DNA of 64,000 nt from Streptomyces sp. TRM49041 (GTDB lineage Bacteria; Actinomycetota; Actinomycetes; Streptomycetales; Streptomycetaceae): NCBI RefSeq assembly GCF_008271805.1, contig NZ_VSRY01000141.1:1-64000 (forward strand). The letters run 5' to 3'. The first letter of the stretch is position 1. Each line of letters starts with the position of its first letter. Made by a program: the position numbers and the translations under genes. This document shows, piece after piece, positions 22,795 to 32,181 of this stretch. The notes beneath the pieces were generated by a model. The model was not told the origin of the DNA, ran no database searches, and was given only the letters and a program-made list of their open reading frames with translations.

Positions 22795-23064
22795 ATGCAC
22801 ACACTCGTCGGATGGCATGTCGACATGGAGTTCAAGGAGGAGGACAACCGCACCAAGGCCGCCGCACTGGTACGGCTCACTGACGGCACCGAGGTGCGCG
22901 GGCACGGCCAAGCCCAGCGCCACCCCTCCGACCACGAGCAGCTGCGGGTCGGCGAGGAGATCGCGGGTGCCCGCGCGCTGATGGACATCGCCACGCAACT
23001 GCTGCAGAAGGCCCATGTCGAGATCGACGAGGAGAAGGGGAAGCCCTCGCACCCGTTGATCTGA
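22795..23064 (+). CDS. DUF1876 domain-containing protein
   Basis: An 89-residue acidic protein with the DUF1876 pattern: WHVDMEFKEEDNRTKAAALVRL, GHGQAQRHPSDHEQLRVGEEIA, ARALMDIATQLLQ. The family is a small alpha/beta domain common in actinomycetes and of unknown function. A strong ribosome binding site (GGAGGTGA, 8 nt before ATG) implies efficient translation. A terminator shared with argS follows. Confidence 0.85.
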   Translation: MHTLVGWHVDMEFKEEDNRTKAAALVRLTDGTEVRGHGQAQRHPSDHEQLRVGEEIAGARALMDIATQLLQKAHVEIDEEKGKPSHPLI

Positions 23065-23079
23065 GGGAGCGCCCAGGAA

Positions 23080-23104
23080 GGGGCGGCGCGACGCGCGCCG
23101 CCCC
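23080..23104. terminator. Terminator between DUF1876 and argS
   Basis: GGGGCGGCGCG (23080-23090), loop ACG, CGCGCCGCCCC (23094-23104): a perfect 11-bp stem with a 3-nt loop between convergent genes, so it can serve both. Confidence 0.75.
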
Positions 23105-23119
23105 CCGGTACCCCTGTGC

Positions 23120-24907
23120 TCAGAGTCGCTCGGGCGTACGGATGCCCAGCAGCGCCATGCCCTGGCTCAGCGTCCGCGCGGTCAGGTCGCACAGGAACAG
23201 CCGGTTCTCGACCTGCTCCGGGGTGGGCGCCTTCAGCACCGGGCACTCCGCGTAGAACGTCGTGTACAGCGACGCCAGCTGGTACAGGTACGCGGCCAGC
23301 TTGTGCGGCTCGTACGACTCGGCCACCTCGGCCAGCGCCTCGCCGAACCGGTCCAGGTGCAGGCCCAGCGCGCGCTCGGCCGACGCCAGTTCCAGCTCCG
23401 GATGCGCGACCGGCTTCGCGTCGCCCGACTTGCGGATGATCGACCGGATACGCGCGTACGCGTACTGGAGGTACACCGACGTGTCGCCGTTCAGCGACAC
23501 CATCTGGTCCAGGTCGAACTTGTAGTCCCGGGACGCGGACGTCGACAGGTCGGCGTACTTGATCGCGCCGATGCCCACCTGGGCGCCGCGCTCGGCGATC
23601 TCCTCCTCGGACAGCCGCTCGTCCTCGGGGAGGCCTTCGGCCTTCTCCCGGACCACCGCCGACGCCCGGTCGATCGCCTCGTCCAGCAGGTCCACCAGCC
23701 GCACCGTCTCGCCCTCACGGGTCTTGAACGGCTTGCCGTCCTTGCCGAGCACCGTGCCGAACGCCAGCTGGACCGCCTTGACGTCGCCGTCCAGCCAGCC
23801 GGCCCGGCGCGCGGTCTCGAAGACCATCTTGAAGTGCAGGGCCTGCCGCGCGTCCACCACGTACAGGAGGGTGTCCGCGCCCAGGTTCCGCACGCGGTCG
23901 CGGATCGCGGACAGGTCGGTCGCCGCGTACCCGTACCCGCCGTTCGACTTCCGTACGATCAGCGGCACCGGGTTGCCGTCCGGGCCCTTCACGTCGTCGA
24001 AGAAGACGCAGAGCGCCCCCTCGGAGCGGACGGCGACGCCCGACTCCTCCAGGAGGCGGCACGTCTCGTCGAGCATGTCGTTGTAGCCCGACTCGCCGAC
24101 CACGTCCGGGTCGTCGATCTCCATGTCCAGCTTGTTGAAGACCGAGTAGAAGTAGATCTTCGACTCGTCGACGAACCGCTGCCAGAGCTTCATCGTCTCC
24201 AGGTCGCCGGACTGGAGGAGGACCACCCGGTCCCTGGAGCGCGCCTTGAACTCCTCGTCGGAGTCGAACAGCGCGCGGGACGCCTTGTAGAGGCGGTTCA
24301 GGTTCGACATGGCCTCCTCGCCGGAAGCATGCGTGTCGCTCGTGTCCGCCTTGTGGTCCAGCTCGTGGGGGTGCTCGATCAGGTACTGGATGAGCATGCC
24401 GAACTGGGTGCCCCAGTCGCCGATGTGGTGGCGCCGGACGACCTTCTCGCCCGCGAACTCCAGGATCTGCACCATCGCGTCGCCGATGACGGCGGACCGC
24501 AGGTGGCCGACGTGCATCTCCTTCGCCACGTTCGGCTGGGCGTAGTCGATGACCGTGGTGCCGGGCTTCTGCGCGTACGGGACGCCGAGGCGGTCGTCGG
24601 CGGCGCGGGCCGCCAGCGTCTCGACGATCGCCCGGTCGCTGATCGTGATGTTGAGGAAGCCGGGGCCCGAGACCTCGACGTCCTTCAGCACGTCGTTCGC
24701 CGGGAGAGCGTCCACGACCTTCGTCGCCAGCTCGCGCGGATTGCCCTTCAGCTGCTTCGCGAGGGCCAGGATGCCGTTGGCCTGGAAGTCGGCCCGGTCG
24801 CTTCGTCGCAGCAGCGGGTCGGCGGAACCGGCCTCCGGCAGGGCTGCCGAGAGGGCGTCCGCGAGGCGCTGCTGCACGGTCGAAGCGAGGGAAGGGACCG
24901 AGGCCAT
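23120..24907 (-). CDS. argS: Arginyl-tRNA synthetase
   Basis: A 595-residue class Ia synthetase. The N-terminal Add1 domain (1-115) recognises the tRNA D-loop. The HIGH box is HVGH at 132-135 (EMHVGHLRSAVIGD). FDLDQMVSLNGDTSVYLQYAYARIRSI starts the anticodon-binding DALR domain, which ends LYQLASLYTTFYAECPV. A canonical KMSKS is not obvious, as in many ArgRS. It is transcribed divergently from lysS across a 259-bp gap. Confidence 0.95.
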   Translation of the reverse strand: MASVPSLASTVQQRLADALSAALPEAGSADPLLRRSDRADFQANGILALAKQLKGNPRELATKVVDALPANDVLKDVEVSGPGFLNITISDRAIVETLAARAADDRLGVPYAQKPGTTVIDYAQPNVAKEMHVGHLRSAVIGDAMVQILEFAGEKVVRRHHIGDWGTQFGMLIQYLIEHPHELDHKADTSDTHASGEEAMSNLNRLYKASRALFDSDEEFKARSRDRVVLLQSGDLETMKLWQRFVDESKIYFYSVFNKLDMEIDDPDVVGESGYNDMLDETCRLLEESGVAVRSEGALCVFFDDVKGPDGNPVPLIVRKSNGGYGYAATDLSAIRDRVRNLGADTLLYVVDARQALHFKMVFETARRAGWLDGDVKAVQLAFGTVLGKDGKPFKTREGETVRLVDLLDEAIDRASAVVREKAEGLPEDERLSEEEIAERGAQVGIGAIKYADLSTSASRDYKFDLDQMVSLNGDTSVYLQYAYARIRSIIRKSGDAKPVAHPELELASAERALGLHLDRFGEALAEVAESYEPHKLAAYLYQLASLYTTFYAECPVLKAPTPEQVENRLFLCDLTARTLSQGMALLGIRTPERL

Positions 24908-25166
24908 GAGCTTCCGTTCCTGAGTCGGGGTCTGTGTCGTGTCGGAGTGATGCTTTTCCGGTTGTCAAGTGTCCCATGGCCGAGCAACCTCTTTATCGCG
25001 ACCGCCCCGAGCCTCTCCCCGGTGCGTTCGCCGGTCTCCCGCACGGTCTGTTCCACGGCCTGTGGACAACCTCGGGTCCGGTTGTTCCGTCTGGGAGAAT
25101 GGCGTGGGGCAACACCCCGCACCAACCCTTCGAAACCCGCATAGACACATCAAGGACGTGCCGATC

Positions 25167-26918
25167 GTGGCTCAGAGCAGCACCGAGACCGACTGGGTCT
25201 CCCGTTTCGCGGACGAGGTCATCGCCGAGTCGGAGCGACGTGCGCCTGGCAAACCGGTCGTCGTCGCCTCCGGCCTGTCCCCGTCCGGCCCCATCCACCT
25301 CGGCAACCTCCGCGAGGTCATGACGCCGCACCTCGTCGCCGACGAGATCCGCCGCCGGGGGCACGAGGTCCGGCACCTGATCTCCTGGGACGACTACGAC
25401 CGCTATCGCAAGGTCCCGGCCGGCGTCCCCGGCGTCGACGAGTCCTGGGCCCAGCACATCGGCAAGCCGCTGACGTCCGTCCCGGCCCCGGCCGGCTCCC
25501 CGCACGCGAACTGGGCGGAGCACTTCAAGGCCGCCATGGTCGCCTCGCTCGCGGAGCTGGGCGTCGAGTTCGACGGCATCAGCCAGACCGAGCAGTACAC
25601 GGCCGGTGCCTACCGCGCGCAGATCCTGCACGCCATGAAGCACCGCGGCGAGATCGACGCGATCCTCGACCGGTACCGGACGAAGGACAAGACCACCGGC
25701 CGGCCCAAGGCCAAGGTCCAGCAGAAGCAGAAGCAGCAGAAGCCGGTCGACGAGGCCGAGCTGGAGGCCGCCGAGGGCTCCGGCGCGGCCAGCGAGGACG
25801 ACGGCTCCGGCGGCGCCGGGGGCTACTACCCGTACAAGCCGTACTGCGGGCGGTGCGAGCGCGACCTCACCACGGTCACGGCGTACGACGACGAGACGAC
25901 CGAGCTGACGTACACCTGCGTGTGCGGCTTCTCCGAGACCGTGGCGCTCAGCGAGTTCAACCGCGGCAAGCTGGTCTGGAAGGTCGACTGGCCGATGCGC
26001 TGGGCCTACGAGGGCGTGATCTTCGAGCCCAGCGGCGTCGACCACTCCTCGCCCGGCTCATCCTTCGTCGTCGGCGGCCAGATCGTCCGCGAGATCTTCG
26101 ACGGAGTCCAGCCCATCGGCCCCATGTACGCCTTCGTCGGCATCTCCGGCATGGCCAAGATGTCGTCCTCCAAGGGCGGCGTCCCCACCCCGGCCGACGC
26201 GCTGAAGATCATGGAGGCGCCGCTGCTGCGCTGGCTCTACGCCCGCCGCAGGCCCAACCAGTCCTTCAAGATCGCGTTCGACCAGGAGATCCAGCGCCTC
26301 TACGACGAGTGGGACAAGCTGGAGGCCAAGGTCGCCGACGGCAGTGCCCTGCCCGCCGACGTCGCCGCCCACTCCCGGGCCGTCCGCACCGCCGCCGGCG
26401 ACCTGCCGCGCACACCGCGCCCGCTGCCGTACCGGACGCTGGCCTCGGTCGTCGACATCACCGCGGGCCACGACGAGCAGACCCTGCGCATCCTCGGCGA
26501 GCTCGACCCGGCCAATCCGCTCAGCACGCTCGACGAGGTACGGCCCCGGCTGGACCGCGCCGAGAACTGGATCACCACGCAGGTCCCGGCCGACGCCCGC
26601 ACCATCGTGCGCGACGAGCCCGACACGGAGCTGCTCGGGTCGCTCGACGACGAGGGCCGCGAGTCGCTGCGGCTGCTCCTGGAGGGCCTCGACAGCCACT
26701 GGTCGCTGGACGGGCTCACCACGCTCGTCTACGGCGTGCCGAAGGTCATGGCCGGGCTCGACCCGGAGGCCAAGCCGACGCCGGAGCTGAAGGTCGCCCA
26801 GCGCACGTTCTTCGCGCTGCTGTACCGGCTCCTCGTCAGCCGCGAGACCGGGCCGCGCCTGCCCACGCTGCTCCTCGCGGTCGGCGCGGAGCGGGTGCGC
26901 AAGCTGCTCGGCGCGTAA
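25167..26918 (+). CDS. lysS: Lysyl-tRNA synthetase, class I
   Basis: A 583-residue class I LysRS. HIGH-type box GPIHLGN (residues 41-47); KMSKS-type KMSSSKGG at 331-338; a zinc-ribbon-like insert with CGRCE and CVCG. A Lys/Gln-rich segment (KVQQKQKQQKP) precedes an acidic one. Class I LysRS is the archaeal type and is a second LysRS in many Streptomyces. GTG 25167 is preferred to GTG 25158 because AAGGA lies 10 nt before it. Divergent from argS. Confidence 0.93.
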   Translation: MAQSSTETDWVSRFADEVIAESERRAPGKPVVVASGLSPSGPIHLGNLREVMTPHLVADEIRRRGHEVRHLISWDDYDRYRKVPAGVPGVDESWAQHIGKPLTSVPAPAGSPHANWAEHFKAAMVASLAELGVEFDGISQTEQYTAGAYRAQILHAMKHRGEIDAILDRYRTKDKTTGRPKAKVQQKQKQQKPVDEAELEAAEGSGAASEDDGSGGAGGYYPYKPYCGRCERDLTTVTAYDDETTELTYTCVCGFSETVALSEFNRGKLVWKVDWPMRWAYEGVIFEPSGVDHSSPGSSFVVGGQIVREIFDGVQPIGPMYAFVGISGMAKMSSSKGGVPTPADALKIMEAPLLRWLYARRRPNQSFKIAFDQEIQRLYDEWDKLEAKVADGSALPADVAAHSRAVRTAAGDLPRTPRPLPYRTLASVVDITAGHDEQTLRILGELDPANPLSTLDEVRPRLDRAENWITTQVPADARTIVRDEPDTELLGSLDDEGRESLRLLLEGLDSHWSLDGLTTLVYGVPKVMAGLDPEAKPTPELKVAQRTFFALLYRLLVSRETGPRLPTLLLAVGAERVRKLLGA

Positions 26919-26961
26919 GACGCACGCCCGCGCCTGTGCGGCGCCTGTGCTGTGCCGGTGA

Positions 26962-26994
26962 CCGAGGGCCTCACCCTGTGGGTGGGGCCCTCGG
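26962..26994 (+). terminator. Terminator after lysS
   Basis: CCGAGGGCCTCACCC (26962-26976) and GGGTGGGGCCCTCGG (26980-26994) form a 15-bp stem with one wobble and a TGT loop. Confidence 0.75.
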
Positions 26995-27076
26995 CCGTTC
27001 CTGCATCGTTCGGATGAGCCGGGGTTCGGCCCCGCGCACGACGCGACGGGGGGACCCGGCACGAGACCGTGGAGCC

Positions 27077-27274
27077 ATGAAGGAACTCGTGGCAGTGGTC
27101 GGCTGGGTCGTGGGCATCCAGGGTGCCCTCGGAATCGCCGGAAAGGTCTTCAGCGAAGAGCCGTGGGGCCTCCTCCACAAGTGGTGGGAGATCCCCACGG
27201 CCGGATACGCCGTCATCGCACTCGTCGGCGCGGCCATCGCCGTGTACGGGGAGACGAGCAAGCGGCGCGCCTAG
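27077..27274 (+). CDS. Small two-segment membrane protein
   Basis: A 65-residue protein with two hydrophobic segments (about 5-23, VAVVGWVVGIQGALGIAGK; and 42-59, GYAVIALVGAAIAVYG) joined by a Trp-rich loop (EEPWGLLHKWWEIP), ending in basic residues. It has a GGAG ribosome binding site 4 nt before ATG. Not recognised; a conserved actinomycete small membrane protein is likely. It lies between the lysS terminator and the convergent DUF2637 gene. Confidence 0.65.
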   Translation: MKELVAVVGWVVGIQGALGIAGKVFSEEPWGLLHKWWEIPTAGYAVIALVGAAIAVYGETSKRRA

Positions 27275-27406
27275 ATCGTCTCCGGCGGGTCCTTCCCCTG
27301 TCCCGCGCCTTCCCGAGACTGGGGCTCTGCCCCCAGCACCCTCTTTCGCGCCTGGACGGCGCTCGACACTGCCCGGCGTCGCGGGTGCCGGAACGCCGGC
27401 CCGGCG

Positions 27407-28834
27407 TCAGGCGATGTGCTCGGCCTCCAGCTCCGCCTGGTACCGGCTCTTGAAGTCGGGCAGCAGCCGGCGCAGCAGCGCCGCACTGCGCGGATGCTGG
27501 AGGCCGTACGTGTCGGCGAGGTGTATGTCGAGGACGTCGGCGCTCGGCCAGTCGCCGTTCTGCCCGACGTACGTCCGGAAGATCTCGTACGCGGCACGGC
27601 CGAACTCGTCCTCCTCCGCGTCCGGGACCGTGGCCTCGGCCTGCGTCTGGGGCCGCGCCTCGGGGTGGGCCTGGGCGGGCAGGGAGGGCGGGGCGGGCTC
27701 TTCGGCGTACGTGGTGGGGTCGTACGTGCCGGCGTAGCCGCTCTCCTGCGGCGGCTTGGGCGCGGAGAACCAGGGGCTCACGTGGCCGGAGGGCACGTAC
27801 TGCTCCGGCTCCGGCCCCGGCGCATGCCCGGTCGGCTGCTCGGGCTGGTCCGGCTCCGGGTGGACCCGGGGCTGCTCGACCGGGGAGCCGTGCTCGGGCC
27901 GCGGCGCCCGCCCGTCCCGCGGTATGGGGGCGGTCCGCGCAGCCTCCGCGGTCTGCGCAGCCTCCGTGGGCTGTGCCGTCTGCCCGGGCTCCTGCGCCTG
28001 CGGCTGCCGCCGGGGCTGCTCCGGCGTGGCCGACTGGGGCAACTCCGCCGCGGCCGGAGCCGGGGCCACCGCCACGGCGGCCGCCGTGGCCACCTCCTGC
28101 ACCTGCACAGGCACCGCCACCGTCGGGTCCGGCGGGAGCAGTACCGGCTCGATGCCCGCCGCCGCCAGCCCCGCCGGGGCCGTCTCGGCCAGCGGCACGC
28201 CGTACTTCGCCAGGCGCAGCGGCATCAGCGCCTCGACCGGCGCCTTGCGCCGCCACGCGCGCCCGAACCGGGCCTGCAGGCGCGCCTGGTAGATCATCCG
28301 GTCCTGCTCCAGCTTGATCACCTGCTCGTACGAGCGCAGCTCCCACAGCTTCATCCGCCGCCACAGCCGGAACGTCGGCACCGGCGAGAGCAGCCAGCGC
28401 GTGAGCCGCACGCCCTCCATGTGCTTGTCGGCCGTGATGTCGGCGATCCGGCCGACCGCGTGCCGCGCCGCCTCGACCGCGACGACGAACAGCACGGGGA
28501 TCACCGCGTGCATGCCCACACCGAGCGGATCCGGCCATGCCGCGGCGCCGTTGAAGGCGATCGTCGCGGCGGTCAGCAGCCACGCCGTCTGCCGCAGCAG
28601 CGGGAACGGGATCCGCATCCACGTCAGCAGCAGGTCCAGGGCCAGCAGTACGCAGATGCCCGCGTCGATACCGATCGGGAACACCAGGGAGAAGTCGCCG
28701 AATCCTTTCTTCTCGGCGAGTTCACGCACCGCGGCATAGGACCCCGCGAAGCCGATACCGGCGATGATCAAGGCGCCGGCGACGACGACACCGATCAATA
28801 CGCGGTGCGTCCGTGTCAGCTGCATCGCGGCCAC
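27407..28834 (-). CDS. DUF2637 membrane protein (Spd/KorSA-plasmid-like)
   Basis: A 475-residue protein. The first 140 residues are four hydrophobic segments of the DUF2637 type (VLIGVVVAGALIIAGIGFAG; FPIGIDAGICVLLALDLLL; LLTAATIAFNGAAAW; VIPVLFVVAVEAARHAVG). A cytoplasmic basic helical part follows, then a long Pro/Gln/Ala-rich linker and a C-terminal domain (AYEIFRTYVGQNGDWPSADV, YGLQHPRSAALLRRLLPDF) that looks like a winged-helix regulator end. Such proteins are common on actinomycete plasmids and ICEs, but also chromosomal. GTG 28834, with GGGGAGGGGA upstream. Confidence 0.8.
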   Translation of the reverse strand: MAAMQLTRTHRVLIGVVVAGALIIAGIGFAGSYAAVRELAEKKGFGDFSLVFPIGIDAGICVLLALDLLLTWMRIPFPLLRQTAWLLTAATIAFNGAAAWPDPLGVGMHAVIPVLFVVAVEAARHAVGRIADITADKHMEGVRLTRWLLSPVPTFRLWRRMKLWELRSYEQVIKLEQDRMIYQARLQARFGRAWRRKAPVEALMPLRLAKYGVPLAETAPAGLAAAGIEPVLLPPDPTVAVPVQVQEVATAAAVAVAPAPAAAELPQSATPEQPRRQPQAQEPGQTAQPTEAAQTAEAARTAPIPRDGRAPRPEHGSPVEQPRVHPEPDQPEQPTGHAPGPEPEQYVPSGHVSPWFSAPKPPQESGYAGTYDPTTYAEEPAPPSLPAQAHPEARPQTQAEATVPDAEEDEFGRAAYEIFRTYVGQNGDWPSADVLDIHLADTYGLQHPRSAALLRRLLPDFKSRYQAELEAEHIA

Positions 28835-28948
28835 CCGCGGTCCCCTCCCCTGTCCGAAAGCTCGACCTCGAGGGCACAGCCTGGCACACGCGTGCGAGAA
28901 CCGGCCCCCGGGGAGGCCGGATCGTATCGTTCTCCTGCTGCCCGCGGG

Positions 28949-29683
28949 TTACTTGTTGGCGGCGGCGACCGCGGCGACGGCCTCCTTGACGGCCTTCACC
29001 GTGCCCTCCATCAGAGTGCCGGCCGCCGGGGTCTTGGCACCCGCGTAGCCCGTGCCGTTGTACGAGACGGTGATGACCACGTTCTCCGTACGGGTCACGA
29101 TCACGCCGTACCGGAAGGTCTCGCCGGTCTTCTTCAGGGAGTAGCTGATGGCCCGCGCCTCGTTGCCGACGCCCTGGGCGGAGGATGTACGGACGTCGAT
29201 GGCGCCCTCGGTGGCCTTCACCTCGGCGACCTTGTCCGCGTATTTGTCCTGGGCCCGCTTCTCACCGCTGCCCAGCGTCTGGTCGGACTCGAAGCGGAGC
29301 AGCGAGATGTCGATCCAGCGGTAGTCGGAGCCCTTGACGCCCTTGTCCTCGAGGCCGTTCCAGGAGCAGCTGCCCCGGCTGGACAGGTCCGAGGACTTGC
29401 CCGGCGTACCGGCCTTCGCCTTCACCTCCGGGACGAGCTCGTCGATCGTCTTCGCGGTGATGGCCTTGCACGCGTCGGGCAGCTTGGGGAACTTCGCGGG
29501 CGCCACGCTCGGCGTGGGCGTGGGCGACGCGGAGGGCGCCGCCGAGCCGGCCGCGGTGGACGCGGAGGCCGACGTGCCGGAGCCGGAGCCGGAGTCGTCC
29601 GACGAGCAGCCGGTGGCGACGAGCATCGCCGGGACGGCGGCACAGGCGAGTATGCGGGTGAGACGCGGGGCTGATCGGTGCAT
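28949..29683 (-). CDS. DUF3558-like lipoprotein 1
   Basis: A 244-residue lipoprotein. The signal peptide ends in a lipobox with C26 (MLVATGC); a Ser/Thr/Pro linker (to about 60) follows. The domain has two paired cysteines in LPDACKAITAKTI and SRGSCSWNGLED; the CSW motif is typical of DUF3558 (extracytoplasmic actinomycete lipoproteins, unknown role). GAAGGAACC precedes ATG 29683. Its neighbour on the same strand is a similar lipoprotein, so the two look like a duplicated pair. Confidence 0.8.
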   Translation of the reverse strand: MHRSAPRLTRILACAAVPAMLVATGCSSDDSGSGSGTSASASTAAGSAAPSASPTPTPSVAPAKFPKLPDACKAITAKTIDELVPEVKAKAGTPGKSSDLSSRGSCSWNGLEDKGVKGSDYRWIDISLLRFESDQTLGSGEKRAQDKYADKVAEVKATEGAIDVRTSSAQGVGNEARAISYSLKKTGETFRYGVIVTRTENVVITVSYNGTGYAGAKTPAAGTLMEGTVKAVKEAVAAVAAANK

Positions 29684-29708
29684 GGTTCCTTCAGTCGCTC
29701 TGTCGCTT

Positions 29709-29768
29709 TTCATGCGGTCCGGTTTCGTACGGTCCGGTTTCGTACGGTCCGGTTTCGCACGGTCCAGT
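29709..29768. repeat. 15-bp tandem repeat, four units, before lipoprotein 1
   Basis: Four units of TTCGTACGGTCCGGT-type sequence with a few changes (first TTCATGCGGTCCGGT, last TTCGCACGGTCCAGT), with a diverged continuation to about 29785. It lies directly upstream of the lipoprotein start, in the leader or promoter region. If read on the minus strand it would encode repeated TKPDR, but the lipoprotein signal peptide fixes the start downstream. Confidence 0.85.
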
Positions 29769-29896
29769 CGTATGGTCCGGTCGTACGGCCGGGCGATCCG
29801 GCCCGGCCACGGTAGCCCGACTCGGCACCGGTCCGGCGCCCGGTCACACATCACGGTGCCCGGCCGGGCACCGGGCGACGGTGCCCCGGGCACCTG

Positions 29897-30811
29897 TCAC
29901 TCGTCGAACCGATCGGCCAGACGCCGGGCCAGCTGCCGCGCCCTCTCCTGCAGTTCCTCACTGTCCGGAACCTCGCCGACACGCATGGGCTGGGCGCCGT
30001 ACCGCACGGTCACGATCACGTTCGATGTGCGGAACACCACGCTCACGGTCCGCTGCTGGGCGGCCGAGCCGGCCGGTGCGAGGACGTCGTCGAGGAACGC
30101 CGCGTCGCCCAGGTCGGTCAGCAGGCGGGGCTCCAGGCCCTGGGGCGGGGCGGAGGGGGCGGGCGGCGCGGAGGAGGGCGGCGCGGAGGGCGGCGGGACG
30201 GGGGCGGAGGCGGGTGCGCCCGGAGTCGCGGGTGCGGGGGAGACGGTCTGCGCCTCCTGCCCTGCGGCCGGGGTGGTCGTCCCGGGTGCGGCGGGCGTGC
30301 CGGGCGTGCCGGGTGCGGTGGTGCCCGTGCCGGTGCTCGCGGTGGCGGTGGGCGTGGCCGGGGTCAGGCCGGCGCCGGCCTCCTTGCCCGCGTACACCTC
30401 CTGCGCGCGGGTCTCGTCGCTGACGGTCGGGTCGTACGAGACGACGCGCTCGAAGTCGAGGGTGAGGTGGTGGATGGCGTCCAGGCCGTCCGCCTTCCAG
30501 CTGCACCCGGCGCGCCGGTCGGTGTCGTATGTGACGGCCGCGGTGCCGCGCAGGACGCGGTCGCGCTGCTCGGGCGAAAGCCGGGTGACGCCGGGCAGCA
30601 TCTCCTGGAGGGTGGCGCGGGCGACGGAGCCGCAAGGCTCGTAGAGGGTGCGGTACCGGCCGGGGGCCGCGACGGAGCCGGCGGCGGTGCCGGACTTGGC
30701 GTCGGCGCCGGAACCGCCGGTCCCCGAACCGGAGGTGCATCCGGCGAGGGTGGTAGCGGTGAGTGCCGCGAGGAGCGCGGACAGGCCGGATGCGTACGCC
30801 CTTCGCTGCAC
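29897..30811 (-). CDS. DUF3558-like lipoprotein 2
   Basis: A 304-residue lipoprotein starting at GTG 30811. Lipobox TLAGC (C25). The first half has EPCGSVARATLQEMLPGV and RAGCSWKADGLDA, the same two-cysteine CSW pattern as the neighbour. A low-complexity Pro/Ala/Thr/Gly region (about 150-220) follows, then a second domain with VVFRTSNVIVTVRYG. It is longer than lipoprotein 1 because of this insertion. Role unknown; attached to the outer face of the membrane. Divergent from rtcB across 171 bp that should hold both promoters. Confidence 0.78.
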   Translation of the reverse strand: MQRRAYASGLSALLAALTATTLAGCTSGSGTGGSGADAKSGTAAGSVAAPGRYRTLYEPCGSVARATLQEMLPGVTRLSPEQRDRVLRGTAAVTYDTDRRAGCSWKADGLDAIHHLTLDFERVVSYDPTVSDETRAQEVYAGKEAGAGLTPATPTATASTGTGTTAPGTPGTPAAPGTTTPAAGQEAQTVSPAPATPGAPASAPVPPPSAPPSSAPPAPSAPPQGLEPRLLTDLGDAAFLDDVLAPAGSAAQQRTVSVVFRTSNVIVTVRYGAQPMRVGEVPDSEELQERARQLARRLADRFDE

Positions 30812-30982
30812 GGTCCCGGGCTCCCTTCCCTGCGGTCACGGTGAAAACAGCTTGCCGGTGGTCTGCGGCCGGTGGACACAATGTGTATCGCACGCGCAGC
30901 CGTCGCTGCCGGTCCTCTGTCAGTTATGCGGACTATGGCACCGGTTTTGCGCTATGAGACTTTTTGTGGGGGACAGGGAAGC

Positions 30983-32176
30983 ATGTCGTACGTCGAAGTG
31001 CCCGGGGCGAAGGTCCCGATCAGGATGTGGGCGGATCCCGGGTCCGTGGAGGAATCCGCGATGCAGCAGCTGCGGAACGTCGCCACGCTGCCGTGGGTCG
31101 AGGGCCTGGCGGTGATGCCGGACGTCCATTACGGCAAGGGCGCCACGGTCGGCTCGGTGATCGCCATGCGCGGCGCTGTCTGCCCGGCGGCGGTCGGCGT
31201 GGACATCGGCTGCGGTATGTCCGCCGTCAGGACGTCCCTCACGGCGAACGACCTGCCCGGGGACCTGTCCCGGCTGCGTACGAGGATCGAGCAGGCGATC
31301 CCGGTGGGCCGGGGGATGCATGACGAGATGGTGGACCCCGGCCGGTTCCACGGCTTCGCGCTGACGGGCTTCGAGGACCTGTGGGCACGGTTCGACGGGG
31401 TCGCGGAGGCCGTGAAGTTCCGCCAGGAGCGGGCCGCGAGGCAGATGGGTACGCTCGGCGGCGGAAATCACCACTTGGAACTTCTGACGGATTCCGTCGG
31501 TTCGGTGTGGCTCGTTCTGCATTCAGGGTCGCGGGGTGTCGGCAAAGAACTGGCCGACCACCACATCGGTGTGGCGCAGACCCTGTCGCACAACCAGGGC
31601 CTGGTCGACCATGACCTCGCGGTCTTCGTGTCGGACACTCCTGAGATGGCGGCCTACCGCAACGACCTCTTCTGGGCGCAGGAGTACGCGAAGTACAACC
31701 GCGCGATCATGATGGCGCTCCTGAAGAGCGTGATTCGCAAGGAGTTCAAGAAGGCGAAGGTGACCTTTGAGCCGGAGATCTCCTGCCACCACAACTACGT
31801 GGCGGAGGAGCGCTACGAAGGCATGGATCTGCTGGTCACCCGTAAGGGAGCGATCCGAGCCGGCGGCGGCGAGTACGGGATCATCCCGGGGTCGATGGGC
31901 ACCGGCACCTACATCGTGAAGGGCTTGGGAAACGAGAAGGCTTTCAACTCGGCCTCGCACGGTGCGGGCAGGCGCATGAGCCGAAACGCCGCCAAGCGGC
32001 GTTTCACAGCACTCGACCTGGCGGAGCAGACGCGAGGCATCGAGTGCCGCAAGGACTCCGGCGTGGTGGACGAGATCCCGGCCGCATACAAGCCGATCGA
32101 GCAGGTGATGGAGCAGCAGCGAGACCTGGTCGAAGTCGTTGCGAAGCTTGAGCAGGTCATCTGCGTGAAGGGCTGA
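30983..32176 (+). CDS. rtcB: RNA-splicing ligase RtcB
   Basis: A 397-residue RtcB ligase, joining 3'-phosphate (or 2',3'-cyclic phosphate) and 5'-hydroxyl RNA ends with GTP and Mn2+. Seen in order: PDVHYGKGATVGSVIA (about 46-61), metal-binding C77 in GVDIGCGM, LGGGNHHLE, LHSGSRGVG, CHHNYVAEE, GSMGTGTYIVKG and SHGAGRRMSR with the guanylylated His. All motifs are contiguous, so no intein is present. ATG 30983 has AGGGAAG upstream. No archease gene is adjacent. The middle and end of the gene show more A/T third positions than the start. Confidence 0.93.
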   Translation: MSYVEVPGAKVPIRMWADPGSVEESAMQQLRNVATLPWVEGLAVMPDVHYGKGATVGSVIAMRGAVCPAAVGVDIGCGMSAVRTSLTANDLPGDLSRLRTRIEQAIPVGRGMHDEMVDPGRFHGFALTGFEDLWARFDGVAEAVKFRQERAARQMGTLGGGNHHLELLTDSVGSVWLVLHSGSRGVGKELADHHIGVAQTLSHNQGLVDHDLAVFVSDTPEMAAYRNDLFWAQEYAKYNRAIMMALLKSVIRKEFKKAKVTFEPEISCHHNYVAEERYEGMDLLVTRKGAIRAGGGEYGIIPGSMGTGTYIVKGLGNEKAFNSASHGAGRRMSRNAAKRRFTALDLAEQTRGIECRKDSGVVDEIPAAYKPIEQVMEQQRDLVEVVAKLEQVICVKG

Positions 32177-32181
32177 GACTG

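Noticed and set aside
30983..32176. Intein inside rtcB
   Set aside because: All RtcB motifs are contiguous and the protein has normal length; the endonuclease is a separate gene.
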